Assembly: GCA_003482455.1 (NCBI GenBank)
Contig: DMYW01000053.1
Location: 89,262 to 121,345, forward strand
Source: Rheinheimera sp.
Lineage (GTDB): Bacteria; Pseudomonadota; Gammaproteobacteria; Enterobacterales; Alteromonadaceae
DNA: 32,084 bases
Direction: 5' to 3'
This document shows positions 22,824 to 31,653 of this stretch, in pieces (position 1 is the first letter of the stretch; each line of letters opens with the position of its first letter). The translations under genes and the position numbers were made by a program. The notes below the pieces were generated by a model. It saw nothing but the letters and a program-made list of their open reading frames with translations, was not told the DNA's origin and did not search any database.

Positions 22824-25028
22824 TTAGTTCTTCTGCAATAACTTGTTTACTTTGTCGGTGACCTTTTTCTTCACCTTGTCTTTGGCCTTTTTCTTGGCGG
22901 CTTGGCTGACGTCAGGGCGGAATTTCACCGCTTGCCAAGGGCCGTTGACGCGGATTGGGATGTTGATGCCTTTTTTGGCTTTTTTGCTGCCTTGGCCTTC
23001 AATGCTGGCGACTAATTTGGGTTGCAGCAGGAAGTCGATTTGTTGGTTTGGAATATCGACGGTGCCGTTGCCGGTTAAGCGCAGCAGCGGGGATTGCAAG
23101 TTGAGGTCTTTGTTGCTGGCAATGCCGTTGCTCAGCGTGAAATTGGCGCTGAGTTCGGCGAAGTCTGTTTGCTCGGACTTTTGGAAATCTTTATCAAAGT
23201 CAAAGCCTTGTAGATTGCCGGTTAAGGCTTCTTGTACGCTGCGTACCATGGCCGCAATGTTAGCGCCGCGCACGGCACCGTCTTTTAAGCTAGTGCTCAG
23301 TTGGCCTTGCAGCGCTTGCACAAAGTCCGCTTGGCTGACGCCGGTGCTGCTCAGTTGCCAGTTGACGTTGCCTTTGCCGAGCAGTTTGTCGAGGCCAATC
23401 GCATCGGTGAGCAGTGGCTCGGCGTTGATGTTGCTAAAGGTCATGCTGCTTTGCAGCTTATACGGCGTTTGCTGGGCGTTGATTTCCAGTGCGCCTTGGC
23501 CTGTGCCGTCATAAGCGCTGAATTTTTTCAGCTGGGCCTTGAGCTTGCCTTGTTTGTTGGTCAGGTGCCAGTTGGTTTCACCCAGTTTTAGCTGGTTAAA
23601 CACCAGGCCCGGGCTTTGCAGTTTGATGTCGGCGTCTAGCTGTTGTAACGCGCTGAGATCCAGTGGCGCTTTGTTCCACAGCGGTGTGGCGGCAACCATG
23701 GTTTTGCTGGTGCTGGCATCAACCGGCTCAGCAGCTTTTGCATTCTCGGTTTTTGCGCTCTCGGCCGCAGTGCTCGTCGCCGGGGTCGGCGCCGCAGCTT
23801 TTGGCAGATACGGCGTCACGTCCAGCAGGTTGGTGGTTAATTCACCCAGTAATATCGGTTGGGCGCCGGTTTTTAACGTCAGATTGCCTTTTAATTCCAT
23901 GCTATCGACGCTGGCCAGCATGTTATTAATGCCAAGTCGCACTGGCGTCGCGGTGACGTCGCCATTGATGCTGAATTTGCCAAGCGTCGAGGCGTCGTAG
24001 TTACTCAGCGTCTCGCCTTTTAGCCAGGCTTGCACGGCGCGCAGCGAACTGCCTTCGGTTTGTAATTTACCGGCAAAGGCGGCGATCGCTTGTTTTTCGG
24101 TTGGATGTTCTACTTGGTAAGCGCCATCCAACGAGGCTTTGAGCAGCTTGTTTTCCAACTGAACCTTGATACTGGCGGGCTGGTCGGCCATCAAAGCCGC
24201 AGGCGAATTTAATTCGACCGACAACTGCACCGGTTGGCCTTGATACGTCAGCTGACCTTGCGCTTTGGCGGCGCCTTGCAGCGACGGCATTTGCAGCGCC
24301 AATTCCAACTCTTCCACCGCCCAATATTTAGTGTCTTTGGCGTCTTGGTAACTGATTTGGCCGTTTTTGATTTGGACTTGGCCCAGTTTTAAGTCGTAGC
24401 CACGCGCGGCGGCTTGGCTGGCGACCGCGTCAGTGACGGTGGCGGCTGCCTCTTTGATGGCGGCTTCAGCGGCTTTGCTGTCTGGGGTTGTCTCTGGGGT
24501 TGTAGTGTCAGAAGTTTTAGTATCGGCGGCTTTTGTGGCTGGGGTTTTGGCATCCGCGACTACTGTGCTGCCCTCTGTCGCTTTAAGAGCTGTCGCTTTA
24601 GGATCTGTCGCTTTGCCGTCTACGGCTTTGGCATCTGTGGTGCCGGTAAACAGCCAGTTGGCTTCGCCTTTGCGGTTCTTTTCCAGGTGCAACACGGGTT
24701 CGATTAATACAAATTGTTCCAGTTCGAATTGGCGGGTCCACAAGAAGCGCCAGGGCATTTCAAGCCGCAGCTGCTGCACGGTCAGCATGTCGCGAGCTGT
24801 GCCACCGACGACGTTGCTTAAGCGTACTTGCTCGAGTTCAATGGCCAGCGTTGGCATCAACGAAAACTCTTTGGCGCCATCGACATAGATGTCGCGGCCC
24901 GTTTGTTGTTTGATCTGATCAGCGACTTGTTGCCACAAGGTGTCGATCGGCAGCCACAGCGGCGACGTCAACACGGTCGTCACGGTAATAGCCGTGGCGA
25001 TACCAGTCACTTTTAACCAGGTTTGCAT
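22824..25028 (-). CDS. AsmA family protein
   Basis: A protein of 734 aa. ATG 25026-25028 follows AAGGAGTTCTAC. One N-terminal membrane helix (LKVTGIATAITVTTVLTSPL) is followed by the AsmA N-terminal domain (GRDIYVDGAKEFSLMPTLAI, then WRFLWTRQFELEQFVLIEPV). Two low-complexity Ala/Lys/Thr/Asp linkers (about 130-200 and 415-445) with repeated ADTKT- and KATE-like units interrupt it. The C-terminal AsmA-like domain has LSANFTLSNGIASNKDLNLQ and LLRLTGNGTVDIPNQQIDFL. The end is strongly basic (KKKAKDKVKKKVTDKVNKLL). AsmA-like proteins span the periplasm as long beta-groove structures and are linked to lipid transport and outer-membrane assembly. It is transcribed alone. Confidence 0.92.
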   Translation of the reverse strand: MQTWLKVTGIATAITVTTVLTSPLWLPIDTLWQQVADQIKQQTGRDIYVDGAKEFSLMPTLAIELEQVRLSNVVGGTARDMLTVQQLRLEMPWRFLWTRQFELEQFVLIEPVLHLEKNRKGEANWLFTGTTDAKAVDGKATDPKATALKATEGSTVVADAKTPATKAADTKTSDTTTPETTPDSKAAEAAIKEAAATVTDAVASQAAARGYDLKLGQVQIKNGQISYQDAKDTKYWAVEELELALQMPSLQGAAKAQGQLTYQGQPVQLSVELNSPAALMADQPASIKVQLENKLLKASLDGAYQVEHPTEKQAIAAFAGKLQTEGSSLRAVQAWLKGETLSNYDASTLGKFSINGDVTATPVRLGINNMLASVDSMELKGNLTLKTGAQPILLGELTTNLLDVTPYLPKAAAPTPATSTAAESAKTENAKAAEPVDASTSKTMVAATPLWNKAPLDLSALQQLDADIKLQSPGLVFNQLKLGETNWHLTNKQGKLKAQLKKFSAYDGTGQGALEINAQQTPYKLQSSMTFSNINAEPLLTDAIGLDKLLGKGNVNWQLSSTGVSQADFVQALQGQLSTSLKDGAVRGANIAAMVRSVQEALTGNLQGFDFDKDFQKSEQTDFAELSANFTLSNGIASNKDLNLQSPLLRLTGNGTVDIPNQQIDFLLQPKLVASIEGQGSKKAKKGINIPIRVNGPWQAVKFRPDVSQAAKKKAKDKVKKKVTDKVNKLLQKN

Positions 25029-25216
25029 GTAGAACTCCTTGCACAATTCGAACCTGCCGTGGCAGATAGCCTTGTATGGTGCGGTGCTCGTGCATTTCAG
25101 TCAACACTAAGCTGCTGATTGTCTGAGCAAACAGGCCCGTCTTCGAAAAATTGGGGACAATTCATCCTGCCAACCGCGGCTGACCGTTGGCTGAATTTGG
25201 CCGCGAGCTTCGTTGC

Positions 25217-25254
25217 GGTGGGTGTCCACGGTTCGAAACCTTGGACACCCATCC
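25217..25254. repeat. Palindromic pair of the dispersed GTGGACACCCACC repeat
   Basis: GGTGGGTGTCCACGGTT (25217-25233) faces AACCTTGGACACCCATCC (25237-25254), so the two copies can form a hairpin of about 16 bp with a few mismatches around TCGA. It lies in the 274-base gap between the AsmA and DUF2252 genes, 49 bases after the DUF2252 stop. No T run follows on either strand, so it is not a typical terminator. Confidence 0.85.
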
Positions 25255-25302
25255 AATGCAGGTGAAACATAGCAACTGAGGCTGATGTGTTTCACCAAGG
25301 CG

Positions 25303-27048
25303 CTAAACGACGCCTCGACCGCGAGTTTGCTGCAATTGCTGTTGCAGCAGGGCACAGTCGCGTTGTTGTTGCGCAGCGTACTGCCAGATGTTGGTGACCA
25401 GCTGCTGCCAGTCTTGTTCTGGCGTGGCGGCAACCGCTTTGGCGAAACGGATACTGCGTCGATCGCCGCGATTGTGCACCAAGGCCATCGCTTGGCCACA
25501 AGCGTCAGCGTATTGCCACAGCGCTTTGGCGCTGACCACGTCGGCCGGTTCGATATCGACGTTCGCATGGTGCAGCGAACGCACCAAATAGTGATTGCCA
25601 TCCCACTGCAGTTCATCCAGCACCAAGTCTGGGCGACGCAGCATTTGTCGCTGACAATCCACCGTCAAATGCGCCGGACTTAAGCGGTTCATCGGGCTTA
25701 ATTCAGAGAAAAACGCCAGCGGTGCCGCACTGCGTTGTTGTTTCACTTCCACCAGATAACACAAGGTCAGGTCGTCTTTGCTTGTGATCTGCGCAGGCCC
25801 AACTAGTAGATAATACCGCTGCATATTCAGCGAACCTGTACCAGCACCAAGGCGCAGCACAATGTCGTGAATGTAGTCGCCCGCGTAGGGGGCAAACACT
25901 TCCCGCAGGACCTGCAACTGCGTCGCATCCGGGCGTTGCAGTTTGCCGGGTTTGTCTTTAAAGCGCAGCGGCAGTTGGTTTAAGTCGACTTGTTTGGCGA
26001 GGCTGCTGTGGCTCCAGAATTTGTCGCCTTTTAAACTGCGGGCAATGGCTTTTTTCAACAGCGGTTTGAGCACGTGATCTTTGTCAAAATCGGTGATGGC
26101 GTGATAGCGCACTTCGGGATCTTCGATAATCTTCATGCTGGTGCGGCGATAGCTTTGCTGCAGTTGCAACAAAGCGCTGCGGATATCATTGTCATCGGCG
26201 AGCGCTTGTTTGGGCAAAGCGTCGCGTGTTTCCGCATCATCGAGCTCACCTTGTTGTACGGCGCGACAATAGCGCACCGCCAAAATGAAACTCAACGACA
26301 AGCGCAGTAAATCCCAACCCGCGTGGCCGATACAGGCATCATCAAAATCGTTGGGGCCAAATTTGACTAGGTCGCCACTGCTGCCTTCTTCGGTAAACAA
26401 CCCTAAATTCGACAAATGACAGTCGCCTTGCACCATGGTGAGCGGCCATTGCGCGATGCTGGCTGGTAGCTTCAGCACGCCTTGCTGCAAATCAGCGTAA
26501 AACAAACCCGCGCTGCCACGCATAAACCGAAATGGGTTGGACGCCATTTTTTCGTGTTTGCTAAGCAGTTGCTGGCGCGGGTCGACGTGGTCGGTGGCCA
26601 GCAGTTGTTGGCAGATCCAATCCAGTCGCTTTAGCTCGGCTTTGGCTAAGCGCAGGCTAGCGGCTTGCTTGGTGCTGTTGGTTTTTGTTTGGTGGGTGTC
26701 CACAGTTCCCTCCACAGTTCCCGGGGTAGCAGCTTTTTTCGGACTGGCTTTTTTCGAACCAGCAACCGTGGCGGCAGTGTCTTTAGTTTTGGTGGCCGCC
26801 TTGCTATGGGTGTCCAAGGTTTCTGCGTTTGAGTGGGTGTCCACAGTTCCCATACCAGTTTCCGCACTCACAGGTCCTGCAGCTTGTTTCGCGGCGGTTT
26901 TTTTCGAAGTGACTGCTTTGGCGGTTTGGCTTTTTGGTTCAGTCGGGTGGGTGTCCCCAGTTCCCTGCACCTGTTCATTCTGAAGATCTGGTTTAGGTGA
27001 CGCTGCGGTAGTGGCTGTGGTGCGTGTTGGTTTGGCTCGAGGTGGCAT
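25303..27048 (-). CDS. DUF2252 family protein with repeat-containing N-terminal extension
   Basis: A protein of 581 aa from ATG 27046-27048, preceded by AAGGAG. From about residue 130 it is a DUF2252 protein: QLLSKHEKMASNPFRFMRGS, MVQGDCHLSNLG, FGPNDFDDACIGHAGWDLLR, LRLGAGTGSLNMQRYYLLVG, YLVEVKQQRSAA, and a C-terminal QALVHNRGD-like segment (QAMALVHNRGDRRS). The layout resembles kinase-like folds (GD-H-xxN, then DFDD), but the biochemical function is not established. Residues 1-125 form a disordered Ala/Lys/Thr/Pro tail with four DTH motifs (31-34, 69-72, 78-81, 116-119). These are encoded by in-frame copies of a dispersed genomic repeat. Such an extension is not needed for the family. Confidence 0.9.
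   Translation of the reverse strand: MPPRAKPTRTTATTAASPKPDLQNEQVQGTGDTHPTEPKSQTAKAVTSKKTAAKQAAGPVSAETGMGTVDTHSNAETLDTHSKAATKTKDTAATVAGSKKASPKKAATPGTVEGTVDTHQTKTNSTKQAASLRLAKAELKRLDWICQQLLATDHVDPRQQLLSKHEKMASNPFRFMRGSAGLFYADLQQGVLKLPASIAQWPLTMVQGDCHLSNLGLFTEEGSSGDLVKFGPNDFDDACIGHAGWDLLRLSLSFILAVRYCRAVQQGELDDAETRDALPKQALADDNDIRSALLQLQQSYRRTSMKIIEDPEVRYHAITDFDKDHVLKPLLKKAIARSLKGDKFWSHSSLAKQVDLNQLPLRFKDKPGKLQRPDATQLQVLREVFAPYAGDYIHDIVLRLGAGTGSLNMQRYYLLVGPAQITSKDDLTLCYLVEVKQQRSAAPLAFFSELSPMNRLSPAHLTVDCQRQMLRRPDLVLDELQWDGNHYLVRSLHHANVDIEPADVVSAKALWQYADACGQAMALVHNRGDRRSIRFAKAVAATPEQDWQQLVTNIWQYAAQQQRDCALLQQQLQQTRGRGVV
26691..26965 (-). repeat. Four in-frame copies of the dispersed repeat inside the DUF2252 gene
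   Basis: On the minus strand the copies are GGGAACTGTGGACACCCACC (26691-26710), a shorter variant at 26805-26823 (ACCTTGGACACCCATA type), GGGAACTGTGGACACCCAC (26833-26851) and GGGAACTGGGGACACCCACC (26946-26965). All are read in the same frame, giving G-T-V-D-T-H or close variants. A further fragment TCCACAGTTCCC lies at 26711-26722. Confidence 0.88.
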
Positions 27049-27176
27049 CGCAATCTCCTTGCATGCAGAACATTCATCCTAATGTAGGGACGAATCAATG
27101 CAGAAGAAAGTGCGCCAATTGTAACAGCAGGTAAAGCGGGGCAGGGCTGCGGCGAATGGCTGCGCCTATTTGCGGA

Positions 27177-28094
27177 TCAATGCCACAAGATCAACACAGT
27201 GCCGCAGACGGTCAGGCTAGCGCCTAAAAACGCGCCAACGGCTGGACGGCGTTTGTACACCAACCACAGCAGCGGCACCACCACCACCGGGCTGACTGAT
27301 GACAACATGGCGACAATCCCGGCATCGCCATGCTTGAGCGCTTGCAGGATCAGCGTCATGCCCACGCCCATCGATAAAAAGGCGTTAAACGCCACCATGC
27401 CAAACACTTTGCGATCCATCGGCAGCAGGGTGCGCGCCGCTTTTACGCCGGCCCACAGCAGCAACAGATGACACAGCAGCGCCGCGCTCATGCGCACCGC
27501 CGATGCCGCAACGGCGTCGATCTCGGTTTCCATCAAGGGTTTGAGCATCAAGGTCGACACGGCTTGGCACAGCGCTGATAACAACCCCAGCGCGATGCCG
27601 CTGGCTAATTGCTCGGAATTGGCTTCCCAGTGGTGCTGCTCGCAGGCGCGTTTGCCAAACAAGATGGCGGTCATCACGCCGCTGACCAGCAAGCCACAGC
27701 CCACCAGCGTCCAGCCCCACAAGGTTTCGCCCAAAAATAGGTAGGCCAAAAGCGCCGAAAACATCGAATGGGTGGCAAACAACACGCCCGCCCGGCGGGG
27801 GCCTAAGCGGTTCATCGAGGCAAATAGCGCGGTGTCGCCAATCAAAATGCCGATCATGCCCGACAGCACTAACAGCCATAATTCTGACAGCGGCAAGCTG
27901 TGCCAGCCACCCGTAACCAGCGCGACTGCCCACAACATGCTGGCGGCGCAGGTCATACGCCAGCGGGTAAAGGCAAATGCGCCCAAATGCGCCGACGCCG
28001 GTGCTGAGATTAAGCTACCCAGCGCCCAGCAGATGGCCGCACCAAGCGCCATCCACTCATATGAATTCACAGTGAAGTTTGCCGCCAAGTCCAT
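27177..28094 (-). CDS. EamA/DMT family transporter
   Basis: A protein of 305 aa with about ten hydrophobic helices in two EamA repeats (WMALGAAICWALGSLISAP... and ...LLSALCQAVSTLMLKPL). Family marks include SVSPVVVVPLLWLVYKRRP near the C terminus and YLFLGETLWGWTLVGCGLLV in the first repeat. Members export metabolites such as amino acids, or transport other small solutes; the substrate here is open. Its ATG (28092-28094) overlaps the TGA of cysM by one base (TGATG), so the two are translationally coupled. A role in cysteine or O-acetylserine efflux is therefore conceivable, but this is only inference. Confidence 0.9.
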   Translation of the reverse strand: MDLAANFTVNSYEWMALGAAICWALGSLISAPASAHLGAFAFTRWRMTCAASMLWAVALVTGGWHSLPLSELWLLVLSGMIGILIGDTALFASMNRLGPRRAGVLFATHSMFSALLAYLFLGETLWGWTLVGCGLLVSGVMTAILFGKRACEQHHWEANSEQLASGIALGLLSALCQAVSTLMLKPLMETEIDAVAASAVRMSAALLCHLLLLWAGVKAARTLLPMDRKVFGMVAFNAFLSMGVGMTLILQALKHGDAGIVAMLSSVSPVVVVPLLWLVYKRRPAVGAFLGASLTVCGTVLILWH

Positions 28095-28993
28095 CAGAAG
28101 TTAAACAGCCCTGAGGATAAATAGCGATCGCCGCGGTCGCAGACAATCGCCACCACCACAGCGCCTGGCTGCTGCTCGGCGATTTTCAGGGCCGCAAACA
28201 CAGCGCCGCCGGAACTGACGCCAGCGCAAATGCCTTCTTCGCGCGCCAAGCGGCGCATGGTGTCTACCGCGTCTTGCTCGCGCACATCCAGCACCTCGTC
28301 GACACGGGATTTTTCATAAAAGCCTGGCAAATAGGCTTCAGGCCAGCGCCGAATGCCCGGAATAGACGCGCCTTCGGCCGGCTGTAAGCCAATGATTTGA
28401 ATGGCTGGATTTTGCTGTTTTAAATAAGTCGATACGCCCATGATGGTGCCGGTGGTGCCCATGCTAGAGACAAAATGCGTCACTAAGCCGCGGCTTTGTT
28501 GCCAAATTTCCGGGCCGGTGCCTTGGATATGCGCAGCCGGGTTGTCGCGGTTGTTAAATTGGTCCAGCACCTTGCCTTTACCTTCGGCTTGCAGCTGCAG
28601 CGCGAGGTCGCGGGCGCCTTCCATGCCTTGGGCTTTGGTCACCAGAATGAGCTCGGCGCCGTAGGCTTGCATCGAGGCTTTGCGCTCAGCCGTGGCGTTA
28701 TCCGGCATGATTAACACCATTTTGTAGCCTTTAATCGCCGCCGCCATCGCCAGTGCAATGCCGGTATTACCGCTGGTCGCTTCGATGATGGTATCGCCTG
28801 GCTTGATGTCGCCGCGCGCTTCAGCGGCCGTGATCATATTCAGCGCCGGCCGATCTTTAACCGAGCCAGCCGGGTTGTTGCCTTCCAGTTTCACCAGCAC
28901 TGTGCTTTGGGTATGCGCCGCCATGCGTTGCAGCCGCACCAGCGGCGTGTGGCCAACAAAGGCTTCAATGGTTGGGAAATCGGCTGCAGACAT
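28094..28993 (-). CDS. cysM: Cysteine synthase B (O-acetylserine sulfhydrylase, CysM)
   Basis: A protein of 299 aa; ATG 28991-28993 follows GGAGAGTTCCTG. It is a PLP enzyme of the cysteine synthase/cystathionine beta-synthase family. EGNNPAGSVKDRPA carries the Schiff-base Lys46, and NNPAGSVKDR is more typical of CysM than CysK. TSGNTGIAL (73 onward) binds the substrate carboxylate. SSMGTTGTIMG holds the PLP phosphate, and GVSSGGAVFAAL the pyridine end. CysM makes cysteine from O-acetylserine and sulfide, and can also use thiosulfate. It is cytoplasmic. It forms a two-gene operon with the downstream EamA transporter. Confidence 0.95.
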   Translation of the reverse strand: MSAADFPTIEAFVGHTPLVRLQRMAAHTQSTVLVKLEGNNPAGSVKDRPALNMITAAEARGDIKPGDTIIEATSGNTGIALAMAAAIKGYKMVLIMPDNATAERKASMQAYGAELILVTKAQGMEGARDLALQLQAEGKGKVLDQFNNRDNPAAHIQGTGPEIWQQSRGLVTHFVSSMGTTGTIMGVSTYLKQQNPAIQIIGLQPAEGASIPGIRRWPEAYLPGFYEKSRVDEVLDVREQDAVDTMRRLAREEGICAGVSSGGAVFAALKIAEQQPGAVVVAIVCDRGDRYLSSGLFNF

Positions 28994-29130
28994 CAGGAAC
29001 TCTCCACAATGCGGGGTTTAGGTCAAACCAAGGGTTGGACTGGGCAATCAAGCCTCGTCGGACCGAACTTTCGGCCAAGGCGTGGCGCAGTGTAGCGGAA
29101 AAACCAGCGGCCTTGTAGCGAGGATTGCGC

Positions 29131-29877
29131 TTAGTGCGACAGGCGTTTGAGGTTATCGCAAATCACTGCCGCCGCAATACCGACATTCAATGATTCGGCA
29201 TGCCCAAACGCTGGGATCGTGATGCGACGTGTCACTAGTGCTTCGATGGGCGCGGAAATACCATTGGCTTCATTGCCCAGCACCACAAAACCACCGGCCT
29301 TGGGCAGCGCCAGTTGATGGATATTGTCGCCATGCAAAAAGGCACCGAACACCGGTTGCTGTGCGTTGGCAAGCAAGGGTGCAAGCTCGGTGTAATGCAG
29401 TTTGACGCGCAAAAACGAGCCTTTGGCTGCGGCGATCACTTTGGGGTTAAACACATCTACAGTGTCGGGCGAGCAGACAATATGGCTGATGCCATACCAG
29501 TCGGCGATCCGAATAATGGTGCCCAAATTGCCCGGATCATTGACGTTATCCAGCACCAAAGTCCATTGGCCCAGGTGCTCTTGAAACGCCGGCCACTGTG
29601 GCATGGCAACCACGGCGAGTGCGGCGTTGTTACTGGTAAAGGTGCCAACTTGCTCTAGCTCGCTAGCGCTGCAGGCTTGGCTTAACTCAGCCATATGGCT
29701 AGTTTCTGGGTACTGGTCAAAAAACTCCGGCGTGCCAAACAAGGCTTTCACCGGCCAGCGTGCGGCCAGCACTTCCAGCACCGCTTTTTCGCCTTCAACA
29801 AAAAACAGCTGTTCGGCTTTGCGGTACTTTTTTAAGTGCAGCGATTTAATCAGTTTTGACCATTTTTGGCTGATCAT
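29131..29877 (-). CDS. TrmH/SpoU family RNA 2'-O-methyltransferase
   Basis: A protein of 248 aa. The N-terminal substrate-binding domain starts SQKWSKLIKSLHLKKYRKAE and contains FFVEGEKAVLEVL. The SPOUT domain follows with motif 1 NVNDPGNLGTIIRIADWYG, motif 2 VVLGNEANGIS and motif 3 IPAFGHAESLNVGIAAAVIC, which form the trefoil-knot SAM site. The enzyme should methylate a ribose 2'-OH in rRNA or tRNA. The exact nucleotide cannot be told from the sequence; among the family it resembles small RlmB/TsnR-type proteins. The start has only a weak AAGG upstream. It stands between the amidohydrolase and cysM, in the same direction but with clear gaps. Confidence 0.9.
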   Translation of the reverse strand: MISQKWSKLIKSLHLKKYRKAEQLFFVEGEKAVLEVLAARWPVKALFGTPEFFDQYPETSHMAELSQACSASELEQVGTFTSNNAALAVVAMPQWPAFQEHLGQWTLVLDNVNDPGNLGTIIRIADWYGISHIVCSPDTVDVFNPKVIAAAKGSFLRVKLHYTELAPLLANAQQPVFGAFLHGDNIHQLALPKAGGFVVLGNEANGISAPIEALVTRRITIPAFGHAESLNVGIAAAVICDNLKRLSH

Positions 29878-29901
29878 GCAGAAAGGCCTTTTGCGCTAAA
29901 G

Positions 29902-29939
29902 GCGGCGCCCATGCCAAGGTTGGCTTAGCATGGCGCCGC
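29902..29939 (-). terminator. Hairpin between amidohydrolase and methyltransferase genes
   Basis: GCGGCGCCCATGC pairs with GCATGGCGCCGC (about 12 bp, one bulge, 13-base loop). On the minus strand it is followed by CTTTAGCG, a poor T run, so it is at best a weak terminator of the amidohydrolase gene. Confidence 0.5.
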
Positions 29940-29976
29940 GAAGTGGGGCGGCATCAACACACCGCGCGGTATGTTG

Positions 29977-31653
29977 CTACTGCGAAAACGGGAATTTTAA
30001 CGTCCCACCGACATAAGTCGCCAGCACTTTAGTTTGCCACAGCTGTTCTGGTGGCATTTTGTAGATGTCGCGGTCGATCAAAATGAAGTCGGCCCAACTG
30101 CCGACCTGCAAGCTGCCCATGGCTTTTTCTTGATAAGCGCCGTACGCCGCATCCACCGTGAAGGCGCGTAGCGCTTCGGTTAGCGTTAGTTTTTGCTCGG
30201 GCAACCAGCCGCCTTCGGGCTGATTATTCTGGTCTTGCCGTGTGACCGCTGCGTGGATGCCAAAAAACGGATTGGCCAGTTCGACCGGGTAATCCGAGCC
30301 GCCGACGATGCGGTTGCCATCATCAACCAAACTGCGCCAGGCATAAGCACCACGCAGCCGCGCTACGCCTAGGCGATCACCGGCCATGTTTTTATCCGAG
30401 GTGGCGTGGGTGGGTTGCATCGACGGTAGTACTTTCAGCGTGGCAAAACGGTGTAAATCTTTCGGCGAGACAATTTGCGCATGTTCAATGCGATGCCGAC
30501 CGGCTTCGCGCTGCGCTGGCGTTAGCAGTTGTTCAAAGCGATCCAGCACCAAGCGGTTGGCTCGGTCGCCAATGGCGTGCACGTTGGCCTGAAAGCCTGC
30601 CGCCGTGATGGCTTTCATCTGCGCGGTTAACGCATCTGGTTGCGTCACTAGCAAGCCGGTTTCGCCCGGTTTGTCGGCGTAAGGCGCCAACAGCGCCGCG
30701 CCGCGACTGCCTAACGCGCCATCGCCGTAGATTTTCACCGAGCGCACATCGAGGACGTCTTTCGGGTCATCCATCGGGCCTTGTTTTAGCCACTGCGGCA
30801 AGCTGGGGTCGGTGGCCGACAACATGGCGTAAATACGCACGGGCATTTGTTGCTGCGCCTGCAGCGTTTGATAGCTGGCGAGGTTGGCGGCGTCGATGCC
30901 CGCGTCGTGCGTACTGGTGATACCCAGCGATAACAGATGGTCAAACGCCAGTTTCAGCTGCGCTTGCCGCTCGGCTTCGCTGCTTTTGGGGATATGTTTT
31001 TCCAGCAATACCATGGCGTTATCGATAAGCACACCGGTCGGCTCGCCATTGGCGTCACGGACGATTTGCCCGCCGGCTGGGTCGACGGTGTCTTTGGTGA
31101 TGCCAGCGATTTTCAGCGCCGCACTGTTGGCCCAACCGGCGTGCCCATCGACGCGACTGAGCCACACAGGTTTGTCTTTCACCGCTTCATCGAGCAAGCT
31201 TTTGCTGGGAAACTGGCGCGTCGGCCACAGCACTTGGTTCCAGCCGCGGCCTTGGATCCACTGCGCTTGCGGCTGCGTTTTGGCAAAAGCCGCCACTTTC
31301 GCCACCGCTTGCGCTTCAGACGTGCTGTCGCGCAATTCGACCCGCGACAAATTTTCGCCAAGCCCCAGCACATGGCCGTGACCGTCAATCAGCCCCGGTA
31401 GCAAGGTGCGGTTCTTGCCATCAATGTGCGTCACTTGATGGAATTTCGGGTCCAGCTGATCGCCCCGCGCGAGCACCTTGCCGCTTTCGTCGTCAAACGC
31501 CAGCTGGCTAAAACTCACCAATTGGCGTTTGTCGTCAAAGCCATAGCCGTTGATGTTGTAAATAACCACAGGTTTAGCGCTGACGCCAGCGCAAGCAAGT
31601 GCCAGCGTTGAGAAGGTGAAGGCGGCCGCCACGCGGCGAATAGATACTGTCAT
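29977..31653 (-). CDS. Secreted YtcJ-like metal-dependent amidohydrolase
   Basis: A protein of 558 aa with ATG 31651-31653 after CCAGGAACACCC. A Sec signal peptide (MTVSIRRVAAAFTFSTLALA, then CAGVSA) precedes the mature enzyme. LLPGLIDGHGHVLGLGENL contains the first metal motif HxH of the amidohydrolase superfamily; the YtcJ-like (amidohydrolase_3) layout follows: GRGWNQVLWP, SRVDGHAGWANSAAL, GITSTHDAGID, VKIYGDGALGSRGAALL, NVHAIGDRANRLVLD, RHRIEHAQIV and VGGSDYPVE with the metal Asp. The family hydrolyses amides, formamides or related bonds. Export to the periplasm or exterior is less usual and suggests scavenging. The substrate is unknown. No adjacent catabolic genes. Confidence 0.93.
   Translation of the reverse strand: MTVSIRRVAAAFTFSTLALACAGVSAKPVVIYNINGYGFDDKRQLVSFSQLAFDDESGKVLARGDQLDPKFHQVTHIDGKNRTLLPGLIDGHGHVLGLGENLSRVELRDSTSEAQAVAKVAAFAKTQPQAQWIQGRGWNQVLWPTRQFPSKSLLDEAVKDKPVWLSRVDGHAGWANSAALKIAGITKDTVDPAGGQIVRDANGEPTGVLIDNAMVLLEKHIPKSSEAERQAQLKLAFDHLLSLGITSTHDAGIDAANLASYQTLQAQQQMPVRIYAMLSATDPSLPQWLKQGPMDDPKDVLDVRSVKIYGDGALGSRGAALLAPYADKPGETGLLVTQPDALTAQMKAITAAGFQANVHAIGDRANRLVLDRFEQLLTPAQREAGRHRIEHAQIVSPKDLHRFATLKVLPSMQPTHATSDKNMAGDRLGVARLRGAYAWRSLVDDGNRIVGGSDYPVELANPFFGIHAAVTRQDQNNQPEGGWLPEQKLTLTEALRAFTVDAAYGAYQEKAMGSLQVGSWADFILIDRDIYKMPPEQLWQTKVLATYVGGTLKFPFSQ

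Noticed and set aside
25228..25243. GGTTCGAAACC as a tRNA T-loop
   Set aside because: It is the centre of the inverted repeat pair; no acceptor, D or anticodon stems surround it.
25107..25616. Minus-strand ORF of 169 aa
   Set aside because: It overlaps the strongly supported DUF2252 gene in another frame and crosses the palindromic repeat; it has no family features.
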